Origin: Rhynochetos jubatus
Taxonomy: Eukaryota; Chordata; Aves; Eurypygiformes; Rhynochetidae
NCBI GenBank assembly: GCA_027574665.1
Contig: CM050648.1
Span: forward strand, 49,567,200 to 49,631,199
Length of the DNA: 64,000 nucleotides
Direction: 5' to 3'
The position numbers and the translations under genes were made by a program. Numbering within the stretch: the first letter of the stretch is position 1; each line of letters opens with the position of its first letter. The notes beneath the pieces were generated by a model. It worked only from the letters and a program-made list of their open reading frames with translations, did no database searches and had not been told where the DNA came from. This document shows positions 30,301-42,300 of the stretch, piece after piece.

Positions 30301-33300
30301 ATGCAAATTCATGAACACCTAAAAAAAAGTAAACAAAACACAACCACCACAAATTAACAAGTCCCAGTAGGCCCTCCACCTATGACCACGACCGCAGTAA
30401 TCCCCAACAGCACTGCAGCCTAAAACATAAATCAACTTTCCTCCTAGTAACAGGATTAGTCAATACAAAAATATCCATTCTTCACCAGAACACTGCAAAA
30501 TCATTTCAGGCTTATTTTTGGTGAGAACATCCACAGAAGTTACCTAAGGCCACTCCAGAGGTCGTAGCCTTGATTGAAACATATGAGTAAAATGCCTGTT
30601 TACTTCCACCTGAGTTACACTAAGAACCTGTTCCACTTGGAACAAAAATTAATTTCCATTTGGCAGTATTTGTAATACGGTGGGAGCCTTTCGTGGCAGT
30701 AGTTTTTTGCAACGGCTAGCAGAATTAGAACTTACGGTAATCTAACCACTGCTGTTGTAGGCTTAATACTGTAAATGCCTGATACTAGCACAAAGTTGAA
30801 GCTAAATTTGAAACTACTGTCACAGCTACAGATCCAGGCAGCGAAGAAACATCACTTCAAGTATGAAACACAGTTTTGGGCAGTTACAACCCAATATCAC
30901 GAAGTGACAGTGAACTGACATGTCGATTGTCTGAAACAGTTGAGACGCAGTGGAGAAGGGCATTTATTTTTCACCTCCAGTTGCTGCAATTTACTTACAC
31001 TTTTTCACAATTTAAAAATACCCCCGATCTTTTGATACTCCCTTTCTGCCTTGAACAAAGGCAGCAACCCAGCACTGAAATCAGTACTGCAAGCTCCAAG
31101 AGGACACACAGGATGTGTCTTCTGCCAGAAGAAAAGGGTCCACGGCACTCAAAATCAACGCCTAATGTCTCATACAGCATGTACAGCTGCACAAGTGTGA
31201 AATGAGGGAACAGCAGGTGATGGTAATGCTGAGGTTTTCAATAGAAAGGTCACATAAACAGCTACCAAGATGCTAGTATCATAAAGAATCCACATTCATT
31301 TGGGAAAAAGAAAAAAAGATAGTATTTCTTATCAGGAGTTGTTTACACATTGACTAGAAAGCAATTTTTGCCAAACTACAAGTGAAAACAGATCAGGCCT
31401 TGCAGTCATTGCAACTCCACAGGAAAAAGAGGGAAAACCTCTGAACGGTGAGGTTCCAGCTAACACTGCTCAGCACAGCTTTTAAAAACAGAAGAGATCT
31501 GCAATCTCTGACCAAAAGATCAGCACTGACTGTGGTTACTGAACAGCAACCAGGCATCTTTGTAACGCCAAAGGTACCCTCTTTTGAGCAGCACTTCCAA
31601 GAAAGCACCGTTCACAGGATACACAGTTTGATAGTTTTACTGAAGCTATTTCAGAGAACAGGAAAGACTTTCGTAGCACTTGTGCACTTTGATATTACGA
31701 GTAAGGCACAATCCCTGTGGGGCTACAAGACTGTTCCTATTTCAGATCACAAACAGACAACCTAAGTGACCAGTTGCCAGCAGGGACTAGGTCTTACATG
31801 CTTCATTGGAGGACTCCGGTGTCTCTCATACACGCAGTCCTTTATACAATGAATTGAAGAGGCCTCATTGAGATCTATGCCCTTTCTCTCCAGTGACCTG
31901 CCTTTTCCTGGAACAGGGGCTCCAGGAACCATGCCTTCAACAAGAGCACCCGGCATCACTCCTGCAAAGCTCAGGCCCACCCAGAACAGCCTCTACCAAG
32001 GCATTCCAGCAGTGTGTGCCACAGAAAACCAGAGGCCTTCTATTAAAACTCCATTTGCTGCTCAAACCTGAGATACCCCCGCTGTAAATTTTTGCTGTCC
32101 CAGCACCACCAGCCAAGGAAACGCAGCTTTTTCTGAACTTGGTTATAACCAACTTTAAATTTCCTAAGCTGTAGCCATGTTTAGCATCCAACCCAGGAAT
32201 CAACAAAATACGGGTTAGCTGGAGTAGCTCCCAGATACCTCTTCATTATAACTACATGCAGAGACCAAAAACTCACCAGAAACGTTAACTAGATGCTGTG
32301 GGATAATGGCAGAGATCTGTTTATACGACTGTATGTCAGGCTTCCTGCACGGGCTTCACTGTATTTCAGGGAATAGCGTTAAGGAAACTGTACTGTTAAT
32401 GTAAAGCTGTGCTGCCAGCCAACTGGGCACCAACATATGCTAAAAGCATCTCACCGTAAGGGCAACTTCCACCATCAACTTTCTACCACTTAAGACAAGC
32501 CTGAGGCAATTTCTGAAGGGGAACATCCAGAAGAAAATTCCTGAGGTGAACCAGCCAGCAGGTATGCTTTGGTGGAGATACACCACATGTATGTGGTTTA
32601 TCATACCACATACATACGGTGTATCTGTCAGATTAAGCCACCACTTTGGTTGCACAGTTTCCAACACAACAGCTCTCCGGAACTGCTGGCTGGGGAGCTA
32701 CATGAGGAAACGCCAAGTCTCCTGCTCCTAAAATAAAATACAAGGAAAAACCAACTGCATTAGACCCAATTCACTTAACACAAGTTAAAAACCTGACTTT
32801 CAAAGAAGGGTAAAGTTTATCTTATTTAAAAACAAGGTGTGCCTGCACAAGGTATGTTGCCAACCACAGTAAAGTTCACTTCAACAGTGATTACAAACGC
32901 AGGGCTAAAGGAAACTTTCAGGTCCCAAATCAGAAAGTGAGCAGTTTAACAACAGAAAAAGTTTTAAAACAACAGTAATGTTTCAGTGTTCTGTTCCTAA
33001 ACAAGTCTCTTTCTTTCACTGAACTACTCAAAACAGAGAGATAGCTATTAGGGCAGTTACAAGATAAGACCAAGCTTTAAAGGAGATGTTTTAGTAGGAA
33101 ACTGAATGGCAGTTAGGAAGGAATACTGGTTTTAAGTTTCTTAGCCTGACTATTTAGGATGACTCGAAATTCAGAAAATAAAGGGCCAAATACTACCTAT
33201 TCCATGCAACAGCTTTGAAAATAGTTTTCCCCTTAAAGGCATCCTTTAAAAAAGTGTGGGTTTTCTTCTTCAACCCCATTTACTGAGCCCCACAGAACAG

Positions 33301-36300
33301 GCCACTTGAAAGTTACAAAAACACATCACAGGACTAAGACAGACCTCCAACAGACATTATTAGATACACTGACTGTTTAAGCAGTGATCATATTAAGGCC
33401 CATTATGTTGTAGGCTGGCTGTAACAGATCACTTAAGAGGCAGAAAATATTAATGAAATACTACACACAATAGGTAAATCTGATACCGAAGTGACTTTTA
33501 CATGACTTACATAACTCTTCTAATATGTTGGGGCTGTATGTTTTCAGATGAAGTACGGAATGAACTACAACAGAGAACTACTTACTCCCCATGACCCTCC
33601 CCTGGTACGTGAGTTTTCCTAGATGGCCGGTGCAGATTGGAACTGAAGCTGAAGAAACAAAGACGACAGCCCAGGCAACATCTAGTTGTGCTTCTAGCTG
33701 CCTTTGGAATGAAGCTACAATGAAGAGCCAGTGGTCACCAAAGGTCATCTTACCACATGCTCACAATTATGAGCTCTATCTTCTATCAAATACAATTGAC
33801 TTCGGACAACTGATCTTTGGGAAGCCACAAAGATCGCCCGTTTGGGGCTTTTCTTGGGAAAACATCTCTGATTGCTCTTACATTTCCCAGCCAAGCAGGG
33901 TAGAGGGTTCATCTACACCACATGGAAGAAGTTGAGTTGTTCAGCTTGTACACTGCATCCACAAGTCATTTTACGCCATAGGATAAATCATTGCAACCTT
34001 TGGAATTTTAGTTGATGCAAGAAGAATTCAGTAATGATCAACCCAAAATCAGCACTGTTATAGCAGCAGCCAGACTCACTCACCACATACCCAGGCACTC
34101 AACCAATTCATTCTGTCAACATGTTTCACTGACCAAATAATTGCATATCTCAGGAATCACCCTCTGCAGTCTTTCCCTCTGTTCCAGTGAAGTTTCTACA
34201 CTAATGGGTCTTTGTAGCAATGGCTCAGGACGAGTGACTAGTGCGTAGGTATTGCAGTGTCACAATTAGATGCCCCATTTTGAGTTTCAATGAAAGACAC
34301 CCTGTTTTGCCCACAGTCATGGAATTCATTAACTTCCAGGTCAGGAGAAAAGTTCAAAGGGCACAATTCCAATATGCTTTTATGCTACAATGGAACACAG
34401 ACAGGCTAAATAAAAATACAATACGTTACACCCACAAGTTCTTTAAAGAACTTGACTGCATCTTCACCAGCTGCACAAACACTGCACCACAGATTCTTGT
34501 AGACCCTGGTATACAGTTCTTAAGGTTGCATCAGCCTCAGCTATCTGACCACATCCCACCTGTTCAAAGCCAGGGCTTAGCCTTACTCAAAGACATCCCT
34601 GTCCAGCTGACAGCATTGTTTCACAAGCATTACTGCCTAGGTTGCTGTGAGCAGCTTTTAACCCCTACACACCACAACTCTGTCATACCAGCAGTTCGAG
34701 GGGCACACAGCCCCAGCGAAGGCTGCTGCCTCTGGTAACTCCAACCTTTCTCTAGCAACATTCTGTGCTGATGGTGGGCACCAGCTCCTGAGATGCCCAG
34801 TACAGGCACGGCCTTTTCAAGCATAGGGAGCCAGGAAACGGATGAAGATATCTCTTCTAGGCAGGATGGAGCAGAGTCTGATAACCCATTGTTTCAAACA
34901 GTCTGGAATAATGGGCACTACACATCTTTCTAAAGAGTCTCAACAGCATCCCCTCTCCCTCCTATCCTCCAGGAACCAGACACAAAGTGCTAAAAATGCA
35001 AAAACCTGAAGCCAGGTTTCACACACGGCTTAATCAGTAAGTCTTACCCAAGCGGTTGGAGGTTAGCTGCTCATCAATGCATTCTGGTGCCCCGACAGAC
35101 ATCTCTATTTAAGAGGCTAGCAATTAGGCCCCCATAGCGCTGATGACGTTCCACAGAAAACGGGGCCACTTTTTAGAGGTAAAAGTTCTCCTCACCTGCA
35201 CATGCAGTTGAGCTTCATAACTTGAGAATACATTTATATCCACCTAATTTTACAGTTATATTTTTGCACAAGAGTTCTACTATAACTGTCCCGGTCGCAA
35301 GGTAGCATACTGTTTATTTACAGCAAACAACAGATGTCCATACCAACCATCTAAAGAAAATCTGGACATTGCATTGATTCTTGGAGGGGCTGTAAATAAC
35401 TGACAGGCCATAGATGTTTTCTGGGCATAGCTCCAAGATGGCACTACTGGTTTTATTCAAATTCATAGCGTATTTATTACACTTGAATTCCAAGAGTTTG
35501 TTTTTATTGTGGGTAGACATACAGGATTCCTGGCCAACACTCAATTCCACAGGGCAGAGGCTTATTTGACATCGTGAGAACATTTAGCTCTTGTCCTTGG
35601 GCCACATCTTCCAGCAACCAGGATCATTTCCCATCAACATTACTCCATCTCATCTTTGTGGTTTGCAACTTTGCTACTCGAGGCTCTATTGCTTTCCTAT
35701 CCAAGTAATCAGACAGTTCCAGGATTGTCTACAGACAAGATGATCCGACTTAAGGGTTCTCCAGGGCCCAAGTTACTTCATGAAGGAGCCTCAAGTATCT
35801 GCAGAGGACTTAGCTGATGGCAGTGAAATAGTACCTCCAAGGAGCCAAAGTGACACCTCCTTACTTTCAAGACAAATCCTGATGCACTGAAAAAGGCACT
35901 AAATCTATATACCACACTCTTCTAGTGTGCTGTGTGCTCCTGGTGTTCACCGGAGTCAAATTCTTCAAACAGCAAGCTAGACTCTTGGCACACTGCAGCC
36001 ATGTATATACAGCACACAGCTTTGTAAGCTTCTTTATAAGAAGGTATGCCAATACCCAGCACGTACCATATCTACAACCATTATTAAGCTGTTACAGAGA
36101 GATCTGAAACTCAGTGTTAAGCTATATACATCCTGATTTTAAACCAAGAGATGCTAAACACGTAACTGATGTCTTGGTAGAGTTCTAATAAAGGACAAGA
36201 TCAGCCCCCTTTAAATCTGTGTCTCCTTTAAATAAGAGGAGAATCAACTCAATCAATCCAGATTAAATTTGCAATGGGACATTTGTTTCCTTGGTGTTCA

Positions 36301-39300
36301 CACAGGGACCAGCAGAAGGTTCAATTCCTCTAAAAGCACATATTCTCTGTCGGAAGGATTTTCACTTATTCCAGAATGGCAAGCAAGGGCTTAACACTGA
36401 ATTTTAACACTGATTACCACCTCGCTCTAAGCAGGATGGAGCCAACAAAAATTCCTGCAGAAGACAGCAAAGCCTTCGTGGAAGTATTAATTTCTGTCTA
36501 CATGGATACTGTGGAAACTGCCACAAAACTGTGTGATATTTGTCAAGCTGCTAGCATGCAAGCCATATATAAAGGTGTTCTGAATACACATACCCCCTTC
36601 AATACACACCGTCGGTCCACCTGGTAACACACCACCAAGCAGTCAGCTGGACCTGGCTTGGAGCGCCACACTCGACAGATTCACAGAGTGTTAGGGGTTG
36701 GAAGGGACCTCTAGAGATCATCTAGTCCAACCCCCCTGCCAGAGCAGGATCCCCTAGACCAGATCACACAGGAACAAGTCCAGGCAGCTTTGGAAAGTCT
36801 CCAGGGAAGGAGACTCCACCACCTCTCTGGGCAGCCTGTCCCAGTGCTCTGTCACCCTCACAGGGAAGAAGGGTTTCCTCATGATCAGTTTGAACCTTCT
36901 GTTTACCAGTTTACAGACACTGCCACTGGTCCTGTCACTGGACACCACTGAGAAGAGCCCGGCCCCATCCTCCTGACACCCACCCTTTAGATACTGATAA
37001 GCATTGGTAAGATCCCCCCTCAGCCTCCTCTTCTCCAAGCTAAACAGCCCCAGCTCTCTCAGCCTTTCCTCACATGGAAGGTGCTGCAGGCCCTTCATCA
37101 TCTTAGTGGTCCTGTGCTGGACCCTCTCCAGTAGCTCCTTGTCCTTCTGGAACTGAGGAGCCCAGAACTGGACACAGCACTCCAAGGGAGGCCTCACCAG
37201 TGCAGAGTAGAGGAGGAGGGTAACTTCCCTCGACCTGCTGGCCACGCTCTCCTTAATGCATCCCAGGATGCCACTGGCCTTCTTGGCCGCGAGGGCTCAC
37301 TGTTGGCTCATGGTCATCCTGTTGTCCACCAGGACTCCAAGGTCCTTTTCCCAGGAGCTGCCCTCCAGCCAAACAGCCCCCAACCTGTACTGGAACATGG
37401 GGTTGGTTCTTCCCCAGATGCAGCACTTTACACTTGCCCTTATTGATTTGCATTAGATTCCTCCCTGCCCAGCTCTCCAGCCCGTCTAGGTCACTCTGGG
37501 TGGCAGCACAGCCTTCTGACGTGGCAGCTACTCCTCCCAACTAGATGGCAGTTGCCATTTGGCAAACTGCAAGGGAAAGTCTTCAGGTGTTGTGCCAACC
37601 AGGGGATGCTCTTCACCCACCTGTTAATCTAGCCTGAACATCCACACAAGGAACTTTGATTTCCCAGGCAACTCCTAGGAGCAGCCAGTACTAACAAAGC
37701 TATCTCCTCTGCTTCCACACTGGAAGCATGCGCTAGAAGAGGCCTGCAAACACCAGCTATGAAAACCAAGTGCCATAACATCAGACTGTTCTTAGTTCAC
37801 CAAATCACCCCAATAAGATCACTCAGCTTCACGAGCTCTCCAGCCTTAGCAAACCCTAGATACGCTCATTAGCAACAAGGATCTTCCATCTATTTCCTCA
37901 AAAGCCAGTAGAAAAGATCCATTAGTGGACTTGGTTCAAAAGGGTGACCCAGATGGCAGAACAGACCTTAATCCTCACAATTTGAATAGCAAGCTACTTA
38001 GAAACACCTATTGTGATCTTCTCCACTCTGCAAACTATATACATTTTTCTTCTGAAATCCTCATAGCTTTCAGAGAAGCAGCTTCATGCAAAAGAACGCC
38101 AAAACAAGTATTTGCCTTTGGGGTTTTTGTCTAAGTGATTAGGACAGTACTAATTATTCATCTTTGATATTATCAGAAGCTTTGCAGCTTACAGCAAAAC
38201 TCACATATTCAACTCTAAAATATAATCCTTCCCACTAAGCACAGCACAGATTTCTGCCACATGGCATGACAAATACCGGGTGCTCTAAGATAATTTAAAA
38301 AAAAATATATAAATAATCTGGTATTGCTAACTACTCAAAACAACTCATGAGCTTACCTACTGTATCAACATCTCCGGAAAAAGAACACTGAAATATAATT
38401 AGTATTTCTTCCAGCTGTCACTTGTGTGTGGATGATGCTATTTTTACTGCTACAAGCTGAGGGGTCCTTTAAATATTGCAAAACCAACAGAAGTCAGGCT
38501 CACATTCTTTGTCTTCTAAGGATTAAAAAAAGTTTACTATTCACCAGTCTGCAGCTGTAATTTTTTGCAATACACTCCAACTGACTGTAAAATCTGAACA
38601 GCGTTTAACATTAATTTTACCGAGCACCGTATTTCAGTGCTTCAGTATTCTGAATGCATCTGGGTGTTTTTGTGAAAACCATAAATCTAGAAGTTCACTT
38701 TATATCTTCTGCCAAGACTTAAATCTTAATTCCCAGAGGGCTGTGCATTTGAAAGCATTGTTTTGCTAGACACAAACAGTCCTGAAAGCAAAATCAAGAC
38801 ATACAGAGCAGCTGAAATTTCTACTGGTTACAGCAGAAGACATTTACTCACTATTTTTTTAAGTTTGACTTAGTTCCTCAAGCCTGCCAAAGCTTTGCTG
38901 ACCCCTCCTCAGGGAAAAAAAAAAAAAAAAAAAGTTGACTGTTGTCACCTAACAAAGAGAAGTTTGCAAAGAATCCATCCTGATAAACCTGCTAAACAGA
39001 GGACACTACTGGGATATAAAAGGTTGCAACCGTGTATTACTTAGCCCCTACTGTCCATCCTACCATGCAAGTATTATGCTCAGACTTGGTGAGATTTTCA
39101 ACATCCAGAAACTGCAGAACTTGAAGGAGTTTCTAGGGTTTTTTGTCCTGTTGAAATATGAGCACGTTACAGAGCCACCTCCTCCTCCCCAAACACAATA
39201 TAAACTTTTAAAAATCAGGGCTTCCTCCTATTCCAAAGTGAAGGACCAGATGCAAATATGAAAACATCAAAATATCCTCCTGCAGTCTTACAACCAAGAA

Positions 39301-42300
39301 ATAACAAATTGAACATGAAAGAGGGAGATTCGGAGTACTGCACTTGAGAAGTGTCAGGCCAACTTGAAAAGCAGAAGGTGGCAGCATCCAGGTGTTTACC
39401 AGCCCTTACCTCTTGAGGTTATCTTAGTTTCTATACTCAGTCAAGAGAAACCAGACGAGATCCGGCTCCGTAGTGCCCCACAGGAGTTTGGGGATACCCG
39501 CCTCAGCTCTCTCCCACCCACCCACAGGTGTCTGCCTACCTCTCACCACGCAGCCCTGGCTGTGCTTCCTAACAGTTACCTAGGCTATCAGCCTAGATAA
39601 GCTGTAGGCCATGGAAAACCTGCCAGGGAGAAGGCAAAACATCCAAGCAAAGATGACTGCGCTGCAAACAGAAACTAAGAACCTGTACCTGCTGCCCTTC
39701 CCCGCCAAGTCAGGTGGCAAGGGAAGCTTTATACGGCGGCCATGCCTTGCACCAGCTTACTAGTGCAAATCAAGGCAGACTCAGGGCAACTTTCCTCTGC
39801 TGACACCATACTTGTTCAGGCCCACTGGTGTTAGCAATAACAGAAAGCATAAAACAGAAATAGACACACCAGAAGCAGCTGATGCTCCAGTGAAGAACAC
39901 TGGCAGCTGCCGTCATAGCCCTGTAACCAGCGGCAGTGGCATCAGGCGAGTTTTTTGAAGAGCTTCCCGCTGTAAGAAGATCCTAAGGTAACAACAGAGC
40001 ATCCCCAGCATCCAGTTGAGTTCTGCATTTTTTCATCCCTCCACAGCAGAAGCAGATGCATCTGCTAATTGTCCTTTCAATGTGTGCCTATAATGAGCAT
40101 TCCAGGGCCAAGGATACAATGAAAGCCTTAAGAACAGAGAGAGAAGGGGGAAAAAAAAAAACCAAGCTCAAGGAAAGTAAAGAAAGTAAACCAAAGAACA
40201 ACATTCTTGTTATTTTTATGCTTTTTTTTTTCTACCCTCCATTTCTCCAAAGCAATGCAGGGCCCAAAGACACTAATGTAAGCTATACACATTGGTCATG
40301 GCCCATGGAAACCTTGTTACTCCTTCCCGAGCCTTTAACTATTTCCTCCTGTTAATGGCACAGCCTGACCATTTTCCCAACCAGTATTAAGTTCAAGTTA
40401 ACCAAGGACACCGTTTCTCGATGGTCTATGACACGAGATGTTGGTCGTTTTGCGAGCATCAGCACAGACCGCACAACTGGCAGAGCTCAGGCCTGAGGCC
40501 ACCATGCTGGCCTGCTCTCTGCCTGTGGTCCCACAGGCCGCTACGTGCAAGGCCTTCCAAAACGCTGCTAATGTGTGCTTGTCAACAAAGAGGACAGTTG
40601 AGGAAGGGTCTCTTTGGCAGATCATACAAGTTCCCTCCATTTTGGAAGATATAGCGCAACCATTCAGTCCACAATTTAACAGTATGCAAGGTCAAAATGC
40701 CACAACAAACCTTCCAGGCAGAATCTGTCCAGCTGAAGGTGTGTAACGGACACAGTCCCCAGCTGGAGTCCCACAGCATGTTAAAACCCAAAGTGGTGGT
40801 CAGCCATAAGCTGGGTGTGGACTCACACCTCCCTAGTGAAGGAGATACCCTGAGGGTGAAGGAGGAAGGCCTAGAGTACTCTGACAGCTGCCTACTCCGC
40901 TGAAAACCAGCACTTTGTAGACCAAAACATAGGAGGGTGATGAAAAAAAACACATTACTCATGAGCAAGCGTGGGTCCTGCAAGACCTGGAGAACTTGGG
41001 AAGCGCTTTCCTGGATAACTGGGTAAAGCGGCACTTGGCAGAGCAACAATCGTTGCTCAGAAGGGCGAGTAGTCTTACCTGGTCATCTGCCTTTCCCACC
41101 TACCAGCTTTATTCTGGGCAAGAGGGAAGGGCAGGTAGACCTGGAAGGGAAAGAGTGGCTAAATCCATGACTTCCATGAACCTCCGCTGCCCCCCAAGCC
41201 AGCAAAGGCAGCTTCCCTAGTGCCCGTCCTTCCCCAGGCTGCAGCCCTGCAGAAGCACAGGTGCAATGCCTACGACAGGCAGTTCAGGAATACTTCAGGA
41301 TGCCCCATGAGGGCTGTGCTGTGCTGCCCTCAGAAGGAGCCAGTCCTAGTATCAACCTTTGAAACTCAGGGGGAAGATGCTTTCTGCTTGCACTGTTAGC
41401 AGGTGACACAGTTTGAATGCTGTGATTTTAAAGCCAAGCGCATTCTCCCTTCTGTATTTTATCCTGCTAGCTTCTGAAATATATGTGAAATACAAACTTT
41501 GCAAGCCTAAGAATCTAGTGGTTTATTCCATTTTCTTTTCTTAAGGATGTTAACACTTGTAGCTTTAATGCTATTCATCCCGCATTTAAATTTCTGAATG
41601 ATTTTTTTATTCACTAAAAATTGGATCTACATAGAAGACAAAGGTAGAATACTAACACTTAATCAAGCCAGAATGCGTTTTTAAATCTCCCTTAGGACAA
41701 TTATTGACAAGTTTGCCTGAAACATTGATCCATCTGCAATCTGACAACTTCTATGCTGTTTCTGAAGCACTAAACTCCATACAGTTACTTTTAATTTACA
41801 ATGCTGCACAGTAGCAGCATTTCTGAACTTGCAGTGCACAGTCCGCTTGCTTTGTTTCTTATCCCACGAGCAAGGAAAACAAGCTGATGCAACCCAAGGG
41901 TAAGACTACTTCTGTTACACCTGCCTACTGCCACAATACGAGGCAGATGACATTCGGTGGCATACTTTGCTATAACCAGACCCAAGGTACTAGGAAAAAC
42001 ACAAGTTTTGCTAACTTGTAGTTCCCAAACTACAGGCAACTCACAAACATCTCTCCCTGAAGGTGAATGCTCAACTGAATGCCAATACATTCCAGGAAGA
42101 CCAAGTATTAGATAGAAAACCTGAAGATCTGAGGGGCCCTACTACAAAAAAAAAAAGATAATTCCATCATGGTTTGTTTCAGAGGAAAGTTGGCAAGGAT
42201 TCAGACTCATCCTTGAATGCTGACTACCCAGACACAGTATTATGCTGGGAAACAATGATTAAAAACCTTATTTTTTTTAATTACATTACCATTATATATT

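Noticed and set aside
34241-34738. Plus-strand ORF of 165 codons in intron 1
   Set aside because: No recognisable domain, no splice or promoter context, and ordinary intron base composition. Treated as chance.
40421-41049. Overlapping ORFs on both strands in a GC-richer patch of intron 1
   Set aside because: Several frames are open at once with no family resemblance. Possibly an old unrecognised repeat, but no ends or duplications are visible.
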